Assembly: GCA_946536225.1 (NCBI GenBank)
Contig: CAMNEE010000002.1
Coordinates: 316,967-380,966, forward strand
Direction: 5' to 3'
Length of the DNA stretch: 64,000 nt
DNA from: UBA6985 sp946536225
Lineage (GTDB): Bacteria; Bacillota_I; Bacilli_A; RF39; UBA660
Below, piece after piece: positions 42,570 through 51,508 of the stretch; positions within the stretch are counted from its first letter, which is position 1, and each line of letters opens with the position of its first letter. The position numbers and the translations under genes are program-made. The notes below the pieces were generated by a model that saw only the letters and a program-made list of their open reading frames with translations, was not told the DNA's origin and ran no database searches.

Positions 42570-43115
42570 ATGGCTACAACTAAAAAGTCTGCTACTAAAA
42601 AAACAACTGCAGCAAAGAAAACTACAGCTGTTAAGAAAACTCCAGTTAAAAAAACAGTAAAAGCTCCTGCAAAGAAGTCTACATCTACAAGAAGTAATAG
42701 AATTGTTGTTAACACAAACACAAGTGTTGGTGTTAGAGTATTTACAATCTTCTTAGGAATTTTATGTGCTATTGCATTTAATATGCCTGTCGGAGTTATT
42801 AATGGCGAAGTATTAAGTGGATCTGGATTATTAGAATTATGTTTAAACCCATCAACTGCAACAGGAATGATTACATTTATCTTAGGAATTATTCTTCCAG
42901 TTGGTTTATTTGAAATTTCTACAATTCTATTAATCGTTAAATCAGATAAGCTTATGTCCATCTTAGCAGTAATGATTGATGGTATTGCACTTTCATTCTT
43001 CCTAATATTCATGAATGTTATTAGTGCAATTTCAATTGGATGGTTAGTAATACTATTCTCACTTATTGTTGGAATAATATTCGAAATAGCATTATTCTTA
43101 ATTGCTGAAAAATAA
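42570..43115 (+). CDS. Membrane protein with Lys/Ala/Thr-rich histone-H1-like tail
   Basis: Residues 1-48 are a basic low-complexity tail with repeats such as KKTTAAKKTTAVKKTPVKK, like the tails of bacterial histone-H1-like proteins. The rest has about four hydrophobic helices (residues 53-75, 95-118, 126-146, 150-175). No family is recognised. A basic tail on a polytopic membrane protein could bind nucleic acid or membrane surface, but this is speculation. The unit has its own terminator. Confidence 0.6.
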   Translation: MATTKKSATKKTTAAKKTTAVKKTPVKKTVKAPAKKSTSTRSNRIVVNTNTSVGVRVFTIFLGILCAIAFNMPVGVINGEVLSGSGLLELCLNPSTATGMITFILGIILPVGLFEISTILLIVKSDKLMSILAVMIDGIALSFFLIFMNVISAISIGWLVILFSLIVGIIFEIALFLIAEK

Positions 43116-43141
43116 AATATCTCGTATGAGATATTTTTTTA
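43114..43141 (+). terminator. Intrinsic terminator
   Basis: AAATATCTC pairs with GAGATATTT around GTAT, followed by T residues. Confidence 0.85.
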
Positions 43142-43192
43142 TGTCTATAATTAAGTACCAATTTATAGTATAATACTTACAGGTGATTTTTT

Positions 43193-44140
43193 ATGGCAAA
43201 GACATTAAAAGATTTAAAAGTAGTATTCATGGGAACACCTGAGTTTTCAGTTCCTGTATTAAAAAGTTTAATTGAACTAACTAATGTTGTATTAGTAGTT
43301 AGTCAACCTGATAAAGAAGTAGGTAGAAAAAGAATACTTACTCCATCTCCTGTTAAAGCATGTGCTTTAGAACATAATATTGAAGTATTTACTCCAAAGA
43401 AAATAAGAGAAGAATATGAAGTAGTATTAAATCATAAACCAGATGTAATTATTACATGTGCATATGGTCAAATAGTACCTAAACAAATGCTTGATTATCC
43501 TGATTATGGTTGTATTAATATTCATGGTTCTCTTTTACCTAAGTATCGTGGAGCATCTCCAATTCAAAGTGCTATTATGAATGGAGATGAAGTAACTGGT
43601 ATTACTTTAATGTATATGGAAGAAGGATTAGATACTGGTAATATAATTCATGCTAAAGAAATAAAAATAAGTGATAATGATACATATGGTACTTTATCTG
43701 AAAAATTATCTTTATTAGGTCGTGATTTACTTATCTCAACACTTCCAAAGATAATTGAAGGAGAAAACTTTGATATACCTCAAAATGATGATGAAGCAAC
43801 TCATACTGTTAAAATAAAAAGAGAAGATGAAAGATTAGATTTTACCAAAACAAGAAAGGAACTCCATAACTTTGTAAGAGCACTTAATCCAACACCTTAC
43901 GCTAATATCCTAGTAAATGGTGAAGAATGGAAAATAATTGAAACAGAAGTTGGAGAAGAAAAACAAGGTAAAGTTGGAACAGTTACATCTGTTAATAAAG
44001 ATTCCTTTGGTGTATTAGCAAGTGATGGAGAACTTTTAATTAAAAGAATAAAAGTTGCTGGTAAAAAAGAAATGAGTGTTAAAGATTTCTTTAATGGTTA
44101 TAAAAAAGAAAATCTTCTTGGTATCGAGGTAAATAAATAA
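43193..44140 (+). CDS. fmt: Methionyl-tRNA formyltransferase
   Basis: Fmt formylates initiator Met-tRNA using 10-formyltetrahydrofolate. The N-terminal domain has VVFMGTPEFSVPVL, VVSQPDKEVGRKR and the catalytic GCINIHGSLLPKYRGASPIQ segment (the family Asn-x-His). The C-terminal beta-barrel starts near residue 205 (RLDFTKTRKELHNFVRALNP). Length 315 is normal. def and priA, its frequent neighbours, are absent. It overlaps the next gene by one base. Confidence 0.95.
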   Translation: MAKTLKDLKVVFMGTPEFSVPVLKSLIELTNVVLVVSQPDKEVGRKRILTPSPVKACALEHNIEVFTPKKIREEYEVVLNHKPDVIITCAYGQIVPKQMLDYPDYGCINIHGSLLPKYRGASPIQSAIMNGDEVTGITLMYMEEGLDTGNIIHAKEIKISDNDTYGTLSEKLSLLGRDLLISTLPKIIEGENFDIPQNDDEATHTVKIKREDERLDFTKTRKELHNFVRALNPTPYANILVNGEEWKIIETEVGEEKQGKVGTVTSVNKDSFGVLASDGELLIKRIKVAGKKEMSVKDFFNGYKKENLLGIEVNK

Positions 44141-44802
44141 TGGCTAAAAATAAAAAAAGAAGAATAGCAGCTGATGATGATTTTCTAAATAGTTTTCGTT
44201 ATCATTTAGAAAATACTCCTGGTTTTTCTTCATTAATAAAAGTAATTTTATTTATTCTTTTCTTTATAATACTTAGTTCTTGTTCAAGAATGACTATTGC
44301 TAAAGAACAAAAAGAAAAGCAAAATAGAACAACTACTACAACTGAGTATCAAATACAAAAAAGAAACTATAAGAACTTAGTTGATGAAATAAGTAAAAAA
44401 GAAGCAACTATTACTATTACAATTGGAGAAACTCCATATCTAATAGAAAACTTAATTTATACCGATGATACTTTATCTGGTATGTTTGAGTCATCTAACG
44501 CAACTAAGAAGTTTAAAGTCAAAGATAATGTTATTTATGAATATGTCTTAGGACAAGATAAAGAGAATAATGATCTATTTGGTGAAGTAGAAAAGAATAT
44601 AGTTATTCCTACTAGTTTAATTAATATACTTGAATCTAATAGAGCAATAAATCAAACTCTTGCTTCATCTGTCATTTATACATATGATAATATTCTTATA
44701 AATAACATAGCATATACGGTTACAGTAAAAATAGAAGAAGATAAAATTACAAATGTATTATTAATAAGTGATAATACAAAATATGACATTAATTATAAAT
44801 AA
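44140..44802 (+). CDS. Membrane-anchored extracytoplasmic protein of unknown function
   Basis: A basic N-terminus (MAKNKKRRIAADDD) and amphipathic stretch precede one membrane helix (about residues 33-50, VILFILFFIILSSCSR). A Thr-rich linker and an external domain of about 140 residues, rich in beta-type stretches, follow. No family is recognised. The ATG overlaps the fmt stop, so translation is coupled to fmt. Confidence 0.55.
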   Translation: MAKNKKRRIAADDDFLNSFRYHLENTPGFSSLIKVILFILFFIILSSCSRMTIAKEQKEKQNRTTTTTEYQIQKRNYKNLVDEISKKEATITITIGETPYLIENLIYTDDTLSGMFESSNATKKFKVKDNVIYEYVLGQDKENNDLFGEVEKNIVIPTSLINILESNRAINQTLASSVIYTYDNILINNIAYTVTVKIEEDKITNVLLISDNTKYDINYK

Positions 44803-44825
44803 AAAGAGCATTTAATGCTCTTTTA
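44802..44825 (+). terminator. Terminator of the fmt unit
   Basis: AAAAGAGCAT pairs with ATGCTCTTTT around TTA, beginning at the stop codon. Confidence 0.8.
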
Positions 44826-44846
44826 TTGGTAGTTAGCAATAAATAC

Positions 44847-44875
44847 TTTACTTAAGAAAGTATTTTTGTTATACT
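44847..44875 (+). promoter_or_regulatory. Promoter of the rimP-nusA-infB operon
   Basis: TTTACT (44847-44852) and TATACT (44870-44875) are 17 bases apart, and TGT directly before the -10 makes it extended. Confidence 0.55.
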
Positions 44876-44888
44876 ACATTTAACATTT

Positions 44889-44917
44889 AAGTGGGCAGAA
44901 ATTCCCACTTTTGTTTA
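44889..44917 (+). terminator. Leader hairpin before rimP, probable NusA-sensitive attenuator
   Basis: AAGTGGG (44889-44895) pairs with CCCACTT (44904-44910) across an eight-base loop and is followed by an interrupted T tract, inside the transcribed leader. In Bacillus subtilis the rimP-nusA operon has an intrinsic terminator in this position through which NusA limits its own expression. Position and form match; function here is inferred. Confidence 0.6.
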
Positions 44918-44933
44918 TGTTTGGAGGTATTTT

Positions 44934-45191
44934 ATGGATAATATTTTAACAAAAATAAGAGAACTTATCACTGAACCAATGAAAAAAATGGACATCTTTG
45001 TAGAAAGTGTTAAATGGGAAAAAGAGTACAATCAAAATTATCTAAAGATTGAATTAGATAAAGTAAATGGAATTGACTTAGATACTATTGTAGCTGCTAC
45101 AGATGTTATTAATCCAATTCTTGATGAAGCTAATCTTATTAAAGACGAATACACCTTAGAAATTACAAATGTTGAAAGAGGAGAAGAATAA
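44934..45191 (+). CDS. rimP: Short RimP, N-terminal domain only
   Basis: RimP assists maturation of the 30S subunit. The product is 85 residues, whereas the family is usually about 150. What remains matches the N-terminal alpha/beta domain: a helix, a strand (LKIELDKVNGIDLDTIVAAT) and the segment INPILDEANLIKDEYTLEITN that normally leads into the C-terminal SH3-like domain. The frame ends cleanly and nusA begins two bases later, so this looks like a stable short form rather than a recent break. Confidence 0.75.
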   Translation: MDNILTKIRELITEPMKKMDIFVESVKWEKEYNQNYLKIELDKVNGIDLDTIVAATDVINPILDEANLIKDEYTLEITNVERGEE

Positions 45192-45192
45192 A

Positions 45193-46332
45193 ATGAACGG
45201 TAAGGAATTTATTAAAGCCCTTAAAGGAATTATTGAAGAAAAGGGAATAAGTGAAGATGTAGTATATGACGCTATGGAACAAGGTTTAATAAGCGCATAT
45301 AAGAAAAACTATGAATCAAAATCAAACGTAAGAGTTGAAATTGATAAGAAGTCTGGAGAATTTAAAGTTTATAGATACTATGTTGTAGTAGAAGACTATG
45401 ATGATGGTAAAGAAGCAGTAGATGAAAATGGAAATACTTTATACGATGAAAAAGGAAACATCGTATATGAAGAACCAGAAATCAATAGCGACGCTCAAAT
45501 TCTTTTAGAAGATGCTAAAGAAAAATGGCCAGACGCTAAAGTTGGAGAAGAATATGTTGAAGAAGTAACACCACATGACTTTGGTAGAGTTGCAGCATCA
45601 ACTTGTAAACAAGTAGTAACTCAAAAAATAAGAGAAGCTGAAAGAACTGCAATCATTGATGAATTCTTAGATAAACAATATGAATTATTAATGGGTACTT
45701 TAGCAATGGAAGATGCTAAAAATTATTATGTAGACTTAGGAAGAACAAGAGGTATCTTACCTAAATCAGAAATGATTCCTGGTGAAAAAGTTAAAATGGG
45801 TGCACAAATAAGAGTATATGTTTCTAAAGTAGAAGCAGGAACAAAAGGACCTCTTATTCTATTAACTCGTAAACACTATGGATTTGTTAAGAGATTATTT
45901 GAATCAACAATTCCAGAATTAAAAGATGGTACTATTGAACTTCATTCAGTAGTAAGAGAACCTGGTGTTAGAAGTAAAGTTGCAGTATTCTCAAATGATC
46001 CACAAGTAGATGCAGTTGGTGCATGTATTGGTGAAAGAGGAGTAAGAATTGCTACTATTCTTCAAGAATTAAATGGTGAAAAAGTTGATTTAGTTAAATA
46101 TTCAGAAGATCCAGCTGAATTTATTAAGAATGCGCTTTCACCTGCTAAGAATGTTATCGTAAATATTCTTGCTAATGATAAAGAAAACATTGCACTTGCA
46201 ATTGTTCCTGATGATGAATTATCACTAGCAATTGGTAAAAAAGGTATTAATATTAAACTAGCTTCAAGATTAACTAAGTTTAGAATTGAAGTTAAATCTA
46301 TGACTCAAGTTCAAGAAGAAGGAAATAGATAA
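45193..46332 (+). CDS. nusA: Transcription factor NusA
   Basis: NusA binds RNA polymerase and modulates pausing, termination and antitermination. The N-terminal domain (EFIKALKGIIEEKGISEDVV, then QGLISAYKKNYES), the S1 domain (YYVDLGRTRGILPKSEMIPG), KH1 (VGACIGERGVRIATILQELN) and KH2 (LAIGKKGINIKLASRLTKF) follow in order. There are no C-terminal acidic repeats, as is normal in Bacillota. ATG 45193 is chosen, with the AGAGGAG ribosome site; an in-frame TTG at 45169 lies inside rimP. Confidence 0.95.
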   Translation: MNGKEFIKALKGIIEEKGISEDVVYDAMEQGLISAYKKNYESKSNVRVEIDKKSGEFKVYRYYVVVEDYDDGKEAVDENGNTLYDEKGNIVYEEPEINSDAQILLEDAKEKWPDAKVGEEYVEEVTPHDFGRVAASTCKQVVTQKIREAERTAIIDEFLDKQYELLMGTLAMEDAKNYYVDLGRTRGILPKSEMIPGEKVKMGAQIRVYVSKVEAGTKGPLILLTRKHYGFVKRLFESTIPELKDGTIELHSVVREPGVRSKVAVFSNDPQVDAVGACIGERGVRIATILQELNGEKVDLVKYSEDPAEFIKNALSPAKNVIVNILANDKENIALAIVPDDELSLAIGKKGINIKLASRLTKFRIEVKSMTQVQEEGNR

Positions 46333-46586
46333 TGAAAAAAATACCTATGCGTACATGTGTAGTAACACGTGAAAAATTACCTAAAGTAGAACTAATACGT
46401 GTAGTAAAAACTGATAATGGTGTTATTGTTGATTTAACTGGTAAAGTAAATGGACATGGATGCTATTTAAAGAAAGATGCTGAAGTTTTTAAAACAGCTA
46501 AAGAAAAGAAAATATTAAATAAAGTTTTAGAAACTGAAGTAAATGATGAAGTATTCGAAGAGTTAAATAGATTAATTAATAATTAG
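46332..46586 (+). CDS. ylxR: YlxR-family RNA-binding protein
   Basis: This 84-residue protein has the YlxR (DUF448) signature: MRTCVVTREKLPKVELIRVV, then VDLTGKVNGHGCYLKKDAEV. It overlaps the nusA stop by one base. In most Bacillota an L7Ae-like gene (ylxQ) lies between ylxR and infB; here there is only a 66-base gap. Confidence 0.9.
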   Translation: MKKIPMRTCVVTREKLPKVELIRVVKTDNGVIVDLTGKVNGHGCYLKKDAEVFKTAKEKKILNKVLETEVNDEVFEELNRLINN

Positions 46587-46652
46587 TATTTATTACAACA
46601 CTGATTTATCAAATAAAATATCCAAACAAAATATAGAAAGAAGGTATATTAT

Positions 46653-48773
46653 ATGACAGTTCAAGAGTATGCTGAAAGTATGAATTATACTGTTCAAGAC
46701 GTATTAAATAAATGTAAGGAATTAGGTGTTAATGTATCAAATAAAGATGATTATATCGATGATGATACAATTGTAATGCTTGATAATACAATGTTTTCAG
46801 TAGAAGATGAAGATACACTTAACATTGAAACAGAAGATGAAGAAGAAATCGTTGATAAAATGATGAATGATAATAGAGTTTCAACAATTTCTAAAAATGT
46901 TACAACTACTAAAGAGAAGTTTAATAAAAATAAAAATAAACAAGAAAACATAGCTAAAGATTTCTTAAAGAAGAAAAAAGCAATGTATAAGAATAAAGAA
47001 AAACTTCAAAGTAATTCTGTTGAAAGTGATTCATCTGTAGTTCTTTATGAAGAAGGAATGACTGTTCAATCACTTGCTGATGCTCTAGGTGTTCCAGGAA
47101 TTGATTTAATTAAAACACTTATGGGCCTTGGAATGATGATTTCACTTCCTCAAGGAATTGATTTTGAAACAGCTGAAATAGTTGTAAGTGAATATGGAAA
47201 ACAACTAAAACGTGCTGAAACTCAAGATGTTACTAATTTCGAACAATATGAAATTATAGATAAAGAAGAAGATCTTGAATCACGTCCTCCAGTTATTACT
47301 ATCATGGGTCATGTTGACCATGGTAAAACTACATTACTTGATTATATTAGAAACTCTAATGTAGCAGCTGGAGAAGCAGGTGGTATCACTCAAAGTATTG
47401 GTGCATATCAAACTGAATACAATGGACAAAAAATTACATTTATCGATACTCCAGGACATGCTGCATTTACTGAAATGCGTGCACGTGGAGCACAAGTTAC
47501 TGATATTGTAATTATTATTGTAAGTGCTGAAGATGGTGTAATGCCTCAAACTAAAGAAGCAATTGACCATGCTAAAGCAAGTAATGTTCCTATTGTAGTA
47601 GCTGTTAACAAAATGGATAGTCCAAAAGCAAACCCTGATAAAGTTATGCAAGAAATGGCTGCAGAAGGAATTAACCCAGAAGAATGGGGTGGAGATGTTC
47701 CATTTGTTAGAATTTCAGCAAAAACAGGAGATGGTGTTCCAGCATTAATTGAAACACTTCTTGCTATTGCTGAAGTTAAAGAATTAAAAGCAAATCCAAA
47801 TCGTTATGCAACTGGTACAGTAATTGAATCAAGAATTGATAACAAAATGGGTGGTGTTGCATCACTATTAATTCAAAATGGTACATTAAGAATAGGTGAC
47901 CCAATAGTTGTTGGTTTAACTAATGGTCGTATTCGTACTATGAAAAATGATCAAGGAAAAGATATCGTTTCAGCAGGTCCATCTACTCCAGTAGAAATAA
48001 CTGGTTTAAATGGTAACCCTGAAGCTGGTGATAAATTCATGGCTTTTGAAACTGAAAAACAAGCAAGAGAAGTTGCTGAAAAGAGAGTGGAAGATTCTAA
48101 AGCAAGAGTGTCTGCTCCTAAGTCACTTTCACTTGATGATTTATTTGCATCTATTCAATCTGGTATTAAAGAAATTAATGTTGTATTAAAATGTGATGTT
48201 AAAGGTTCTGAAGAAGCAGTTAAGAATTCACTAGAAAAAATAGATGTTGAAGGTGTAAGAGTTAAAGTTATAAGATCTGGAATAGGAACTGTAACTGAAA
48301 GTGATATTTCACTTGCTCAAGCATCAAATGCAATTATAATTGGTTTTAATGTAATTCCATCAAACTCTATTAAAGATAGTGCTAAGAATGTTGGAGTTGA
48401 ATTAAGAACTTATACAATTATTTATAAATTAGTAGAAGAAATGGAACAAGCTATGAAAGGTATGTTAGATCCTGAATACGAAGAAAAAGTAACAGGTAAT
48501 GCAGAAGTTCGTAAAATGTTCAAATTCTCTAAGATTGGTAACATTGCAGGTGTAATGGTTACTGATGGTATTATTAAATCTAACTCACAAGTAAGAGTTA
48601 TTAGAGATGGAATAGTTATTTATGATGGCAAAGTTGGATCTTTACAAAGAGGAAAAGACAATGCTCATGAAGTTAAATCTGGATTTGAATGTGGTATGAC
48701 TATTGAAGGTTATAATGACATCAAAGAAGGAGACGTATTCCAAACTTATGAAATGGTTGAGGTTAAGAAATAA
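46653..48773 (+). CDS. infB: Translation initiation factor IF-2
   Basis: IF-2 is the GTPase that brings formyl-Met-tRNA to the 30S subunit. Two small IF2-N domains lie at about residues 1-48 and 130-180, joined by a charged linker. The GTPase has G1 GHVDHGKTTL, G3 DTPGHAAF and G4 NKMD; domains II, III and IV follow through GSLQRGKDNAHEVKSGFECG. Length 706 is typical for Bacillota with a short N-terminus. It overlaps the rbfA start by one base. Confidence 0.96.
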   Translation: MTVQEYAESMNYTVQDVLNKCKELGVNVSNKDDYIDDDTIVMLDNTMFSVEDEDTLNIETEDEEEIVDKMMNDNRVSTISKNVTTTKEKFNKNKNKQENIAKDFLKKKKAMYKNKEKLQSNSVESDSSVVLYEEGMTVQSLADALGVPGIDLIKTLMGLGMMISLPQGIDFETAEIVVSEYGKQLKRAETQDVTNFEQYEIIDKEEDLESRPPVITIMGHVDHGKTTLLDYIRNSNVAAGEAGGITQSIGAYQTEYNGQKITFIDTPGHAAFTEMRARGAQVTDIVIIIVSAEDGVMPQTKEAIDHAKASNVPIVVAVNKMDSPKANPDKVMQEMAAEGINPEEWGGDVPFVRISAKTGDGVPALIETLLAIAEVKELKANPNRYATGTVIESRIDNKMGGVASLLIQNGTLRIGDPIVVGLTNGRIRTMKNDQGKDIVSAGPSTPVEITGLNGNPEAGDKFMAFETEKQAREVAEKRVEDSKARVSAPKSLSLDDLFASIQSGIKEINVVLKCDVKGSEEAVKNSLEKIDVEGVRVKVIRSGIGTVTESDISLAQASNAIIIGFNVIPSNSIKDSAKNVGVELRTYTIIYKLVEEMEQAMKGMLDPEYEEKVTGNAEVRKMFKFSKIGNIAGVMVTDGIIKSNSQVRVIRDGIVIYDGKVGSLQRGKDNAHEVKSGFECGMTIEGYNDIKEGDVFQTYEMVEVKK

Positions 48774-49150
48774 TGAATAATATTAAGCAAGGACGCATCT
48801 CTTCGCAAGTAATGAGAGAATTATCAAATATATTATTATTAGAAGCAAAAGATGAAACACTTAAACATGTTACTGTAACTGGATGTGAAGTAACTAATGA
48901 TTTAAGCTGGGCAAGAGTTTACTACACTTACATGGGTGAAGAAACTCCTGAGGCTGTTGCAGAGAATTTAAAAGAAGCTGCTCCTTATTTAAGAAGCGTA
49001 TTAGCTGATAGATTAGGAGATACTCTAAGACATATTCCAGAACTTAGATTCATTGTAGATGAATCAATTGAATATGGTCAAAAAATTGAAAAATTAATTC
49101 AAGAAATTCATGAAGAAGATAAAAACAATGATAATAATGAGAATGAGTAA
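48773..49150 (+). CDS. rbfA: Ribosome-binding factor A
   Basis: RbfA is a KH-fold factor for late maturation of the 30S subunit. The 125-residue product has the family pattern QGRISSQVMRELSNILLLEA, then VTVTGCEVTNDLSWARVYYT and LRSVLADRLGDTLRHIPELR. It overlaps infB by one base. Its last acidic/Asn-rich codons run into a terminator, so the operon stops here rather than continuing into truB. Confidence 0.93.
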   Translation: MNNIKQGRISSQVMRELSNILLLEAKDETLKHVTVTGCEVTNDLSWARVYYTYMGEETPEAVAENLKEAAPYLRSVLADRLGDTLRHIPELRFIVDESIEYGQKIEKLIQEIHEEDKNNDNNENE

Positions 49151-49173
49151 TTAACACTCATTCTTTTATTTTT
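49140..49173 (+). terminator. Terminator overlapping the rbfA stop
   Basis: AGAATGAGT pairs with ACTCATTCT; the stop lies in the loop and a T-rich tract follows. Confidence 0.8.
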
Positions 49174-49209
49174 AATATAATAATGATAATATTAAATTAG
49201 GTGAGTTTA

Positions 49210-50529
49210 ATGAATAAAAAAAATAAAGGTTTTACTTTAGTAGAATTACTTGCAGTAATTGTAATACTAGCAATAATAATGATAATAGCAGTACCTGCTG
49301 TTCTAAGCGTACTAAATACTGCAAAGAAAAAAACATTCTCAGATTTTGGATTGAAAATAGTTAACGAAGCAACCAAAAAGTATTTAGCAGACGATTTACT
49401 AGGAAATGTTAATAATGCTTGCATAATATATGATATAAAAAATGATTTAGATTTATCAAATACAGGTGATTATGAAGGATTTATTTTATTAAAAAAAATT
49501 GGTGATGGCAAGATAGAACACTATATAACATTTTGGGATAAAGATTATTTAATATCTGCTGTAAAAGTTGATAATGATTTTGGAGTAGATGATTTAATAG
49601 ATTATACAGACGAAGATGAAGTTTTAACAAAAGGAAATCTTGCTTATAAAGCTGGATGTAAAAGTTTTACTCAAACTAATAATGAAACAAAACAAAAAGA
49701 AACTATAATAACAGCAGATATTTATACACCAACATATTCTGCTGATGAATATAATTTTAATGATAGTACAAATTATGTAGTAGGTAGTGTATCAAAAACA
49801 ACTGGTGAAACTAATACTAATACAGGTTATGCCTATACAAAAGATCTAGTTAAAACTAATACTAATAATTATTTACTAGAAAAACTTACTCAAACATCAC
49901 AAACTGATTATGGAGTAACAATTTTTCAATATGATAAAGATAAAAAATATATAGGATACTTAGATTATACTAATGGAACTAAAGGACAAATAAGTGTAAC
50001 ACTTGATAATAATACAAAATTTATAAGAGTTCAAATGGCTTATAGATGGCAAAATGGGCAAACTGCAATAAAATATATGTCTGAAAGAAGAATAGAGATT
50101 CAACTACATTCTATAAAATATATGTCTTCAGAAAAATTTAACTCTGCAAAAAATATAACAGAATATGATTTTACTGATTCAAGTAAGCTTTTAGGTGGAT
50201 GTTATTGTTCTTATGGTTATTGTCATAATAGTTCACATGCAATATATGATGATGCATTGAAAGTTGAACCTGGTTCGAAATATAAAGCAAAAGTAAATAA
50301 AAATCCTGGTGGTTATACTATGTACTTAGTTCAACTAGATATAAATCATAATTTTATTCAAATTACTCCAAGTTCACTTCTTACAAGTGCTGGAGTTGAA
50401 TATGAATTAACTGATAAAACAGAATATGTAATACCAGTTATATTTAATTCTTGGTATTCAAGTACTACAACATTCGATTTAATCTTAACTAAAATTCCAG
50501 GTGCAAGATTAAGATTTGAAAAAATGTAG
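49210..50529 (+). CDS. Large type IV pilin-like (prepilin) protein
   Basis: The N-terminus carries a class III prepilin signal: KGFTLVELLAVIVILAIIMI, with cleavage expected between Gly and Phe and the conserved Glu at mature position 5. The mature protein is about 430 residues, far larger than a usual major pilin. Two beta-rich modules (about 175-285 and 310-435) share a pattern of Y-x-F-x-DSS near the start and a strand-rich end, so they may be repeated jelly-roll-like domains. No pilus assembly gene or prepilin peptidase is in the window. ATG 49210 follows TTAGGTGAG. Confidence 0.75.
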   Translation: MNKKNKGFTLVELLAVIVILAIIMIIAVPAVLSVLNTAKKKTFSDFGLKIVNEATKKYLADDLLGNVNNACIIYDIKNDLDLSNTGDYEGFILLKKIGDGKIEHYITFWDKDYLISAVKVDNDFGVDDLIDYTDEDEVLTKGNLAYKAGCKSFTQTNNETKQKETIITADIYTPTYSADEYNFNDSTNYVVGSVSKTTGETNTNTGYAYTKDLVKTNTNNYLLEKLTQTSQTDYGVTIFQYDKDKKYIGYLDYTNGTKGQISVTLDNNTKFIRVQMAYRWQNGQTAIKYMSERRIEIQLHSIKYMSSEKFNSAKNITEYDFTDSSKLLGGCYCSYGYCHNSSHAIYDDALKVEPGSKYKAKVNKNPGGYTMYLVQLDINHNFIQITPSSLLTSAGVEYELTDKTEYVIPVIFNSWYSSTTTFDLILTKIPGARLRFEKM

Positions 50530-50541
50530 TTAAAATAAAAA

Positions 50542-50572
50542 AGAATGAGTATTAATTACTCATTCCTTTTTA
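50542..50572 (+). terminator. Terminator after the pilin-like gene
   Basis: GAATGAGTA pairs with TACTCATTC, followed by T residues. The stem is nearly the same sequence as the rbfA terminator upstream of the gene. Confidence 0.75.
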
Positions 50573-50660
50573 TGTATAATTTTTATCAAATATAATAATT
50601 TTTTATAAAAAAGTATTTTATTACATGTTATATTTAATATAGGAAGACTTGGGTGATAGT

Positions 50661-51503
50661 ATGTTACATGATATTAATAGATACAGCGAGGAACTAAGAA
50701 CTTTTATTCTAAAAGCGTATAACCTCGGTAACTCTATTGATACCATAGCAAACATAACTGGACTTAAGAAAAATATTGTATTAACACTTTTAGATAAAGA
50801 AGGAATAAAATTTTCTAATAGTGAACTCCCTTCATTTACTACAACCGGTGAAAAAGTATTAGTAATTGCTGATACTCACATAGGATCAATGTTTGAAAAC
50901 TTGGGTTATATAGATACAGCATATGAATTTGGGATAAAAGATGGTGTATCAAGTTGTATACATCTTGGTGATTTAGTTCAAGGCATGTATGATAAAACTG
51001 CATATGGACTTGATATGCAAATGAAAATGATTGATGAAAAATATCCAGAAGTAAATGAATTCAATACTTATCTTTTGATGGGTAATCATGACTATGGTGT
51101 TTTCAATGATAGCTTTGAGTATCAACAAGTAATAAAAAATAAAAAAGGATTAGTAGACTTAGGATATAAAAAAGTATACTTTGATTGGAATGGACAAATA
51201 TTATCCATGGAACATAAAATAAAACAAACAAATATTTATATCCCTGAGTATGATAATCTTCTTACCCTTGTAGGACATGGTCATGAACTAAAACAAAAAT
51301 CTAATATGAGAGTAAAGACTCCAACATTAAGTGATGACATCATGAATCATTCAGTAGGTCAAGAACCAGGTTTTATTGTTTTAAAAATGGATGATAGATA
51401 CGTATATGTTGATGCATATAGATTTGATGAAAAGGGTAAAGTAAAAGTTAAAAAGAAAAACTTTTATAAAAGAAAAATGGAAGAAAGATATGAATCGAAG
51501 TGA
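50661..51503 (+). CDS. HTH plus calcineurin-type metallophosphoesterase
   Basis: Residues 1-50 form a likely helix-turn-helix (FILKAYNLGNSIDTIANITG). The phosphoesterase domain has complete metal motifs: IADTHIGS, HLGDLVQG, LMGNHDYG and VGHGHELK. Length is 280 residues. It is translationally coupled to truB, whose GTG/ATG region overlaps its stop. ATG 50661 follows a GGTGAT site; a TTG 12 bases upstream overlaps that site. Substrate unknown. Confidence 0.75.
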   Translation: MLHDINRYSEELRTFILKAYNLGNSIDTIANITGLKKNIVLTLLDKEGIKFSNSELPSFTTTGEKVLVIADTHIGSMFENLGYIDTAYEFGIKDGVSSCIHLGDLVQGMYDKTAYGLDMQMKMIDEKYPEVNEFNTYLLMGNHDYGVFNDSFEYQQVIKNKKGLVDLGYKKVYFDWNGQILSMEHKIKQTNIYIPEYDNLLTLVGHGHELKQKSNMRVKTPTLSDDIMNHSVGQEPGFIVLKMDDRYVYVDAYRFDEKGKVKVKKKNFYKRKMEERYESK

Positions 51504-51508
51504 AGAAT

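Noticed and set aside
44140..44240. Lipoprotein call for the protein at 44140 because of SSCSR after the hydrophobic helix
   Set aside because: The Cys lies after a long basic N-terminal region of over 30 residues and the lipobox positions do not fit well; a plain membrane anchor is more likely.
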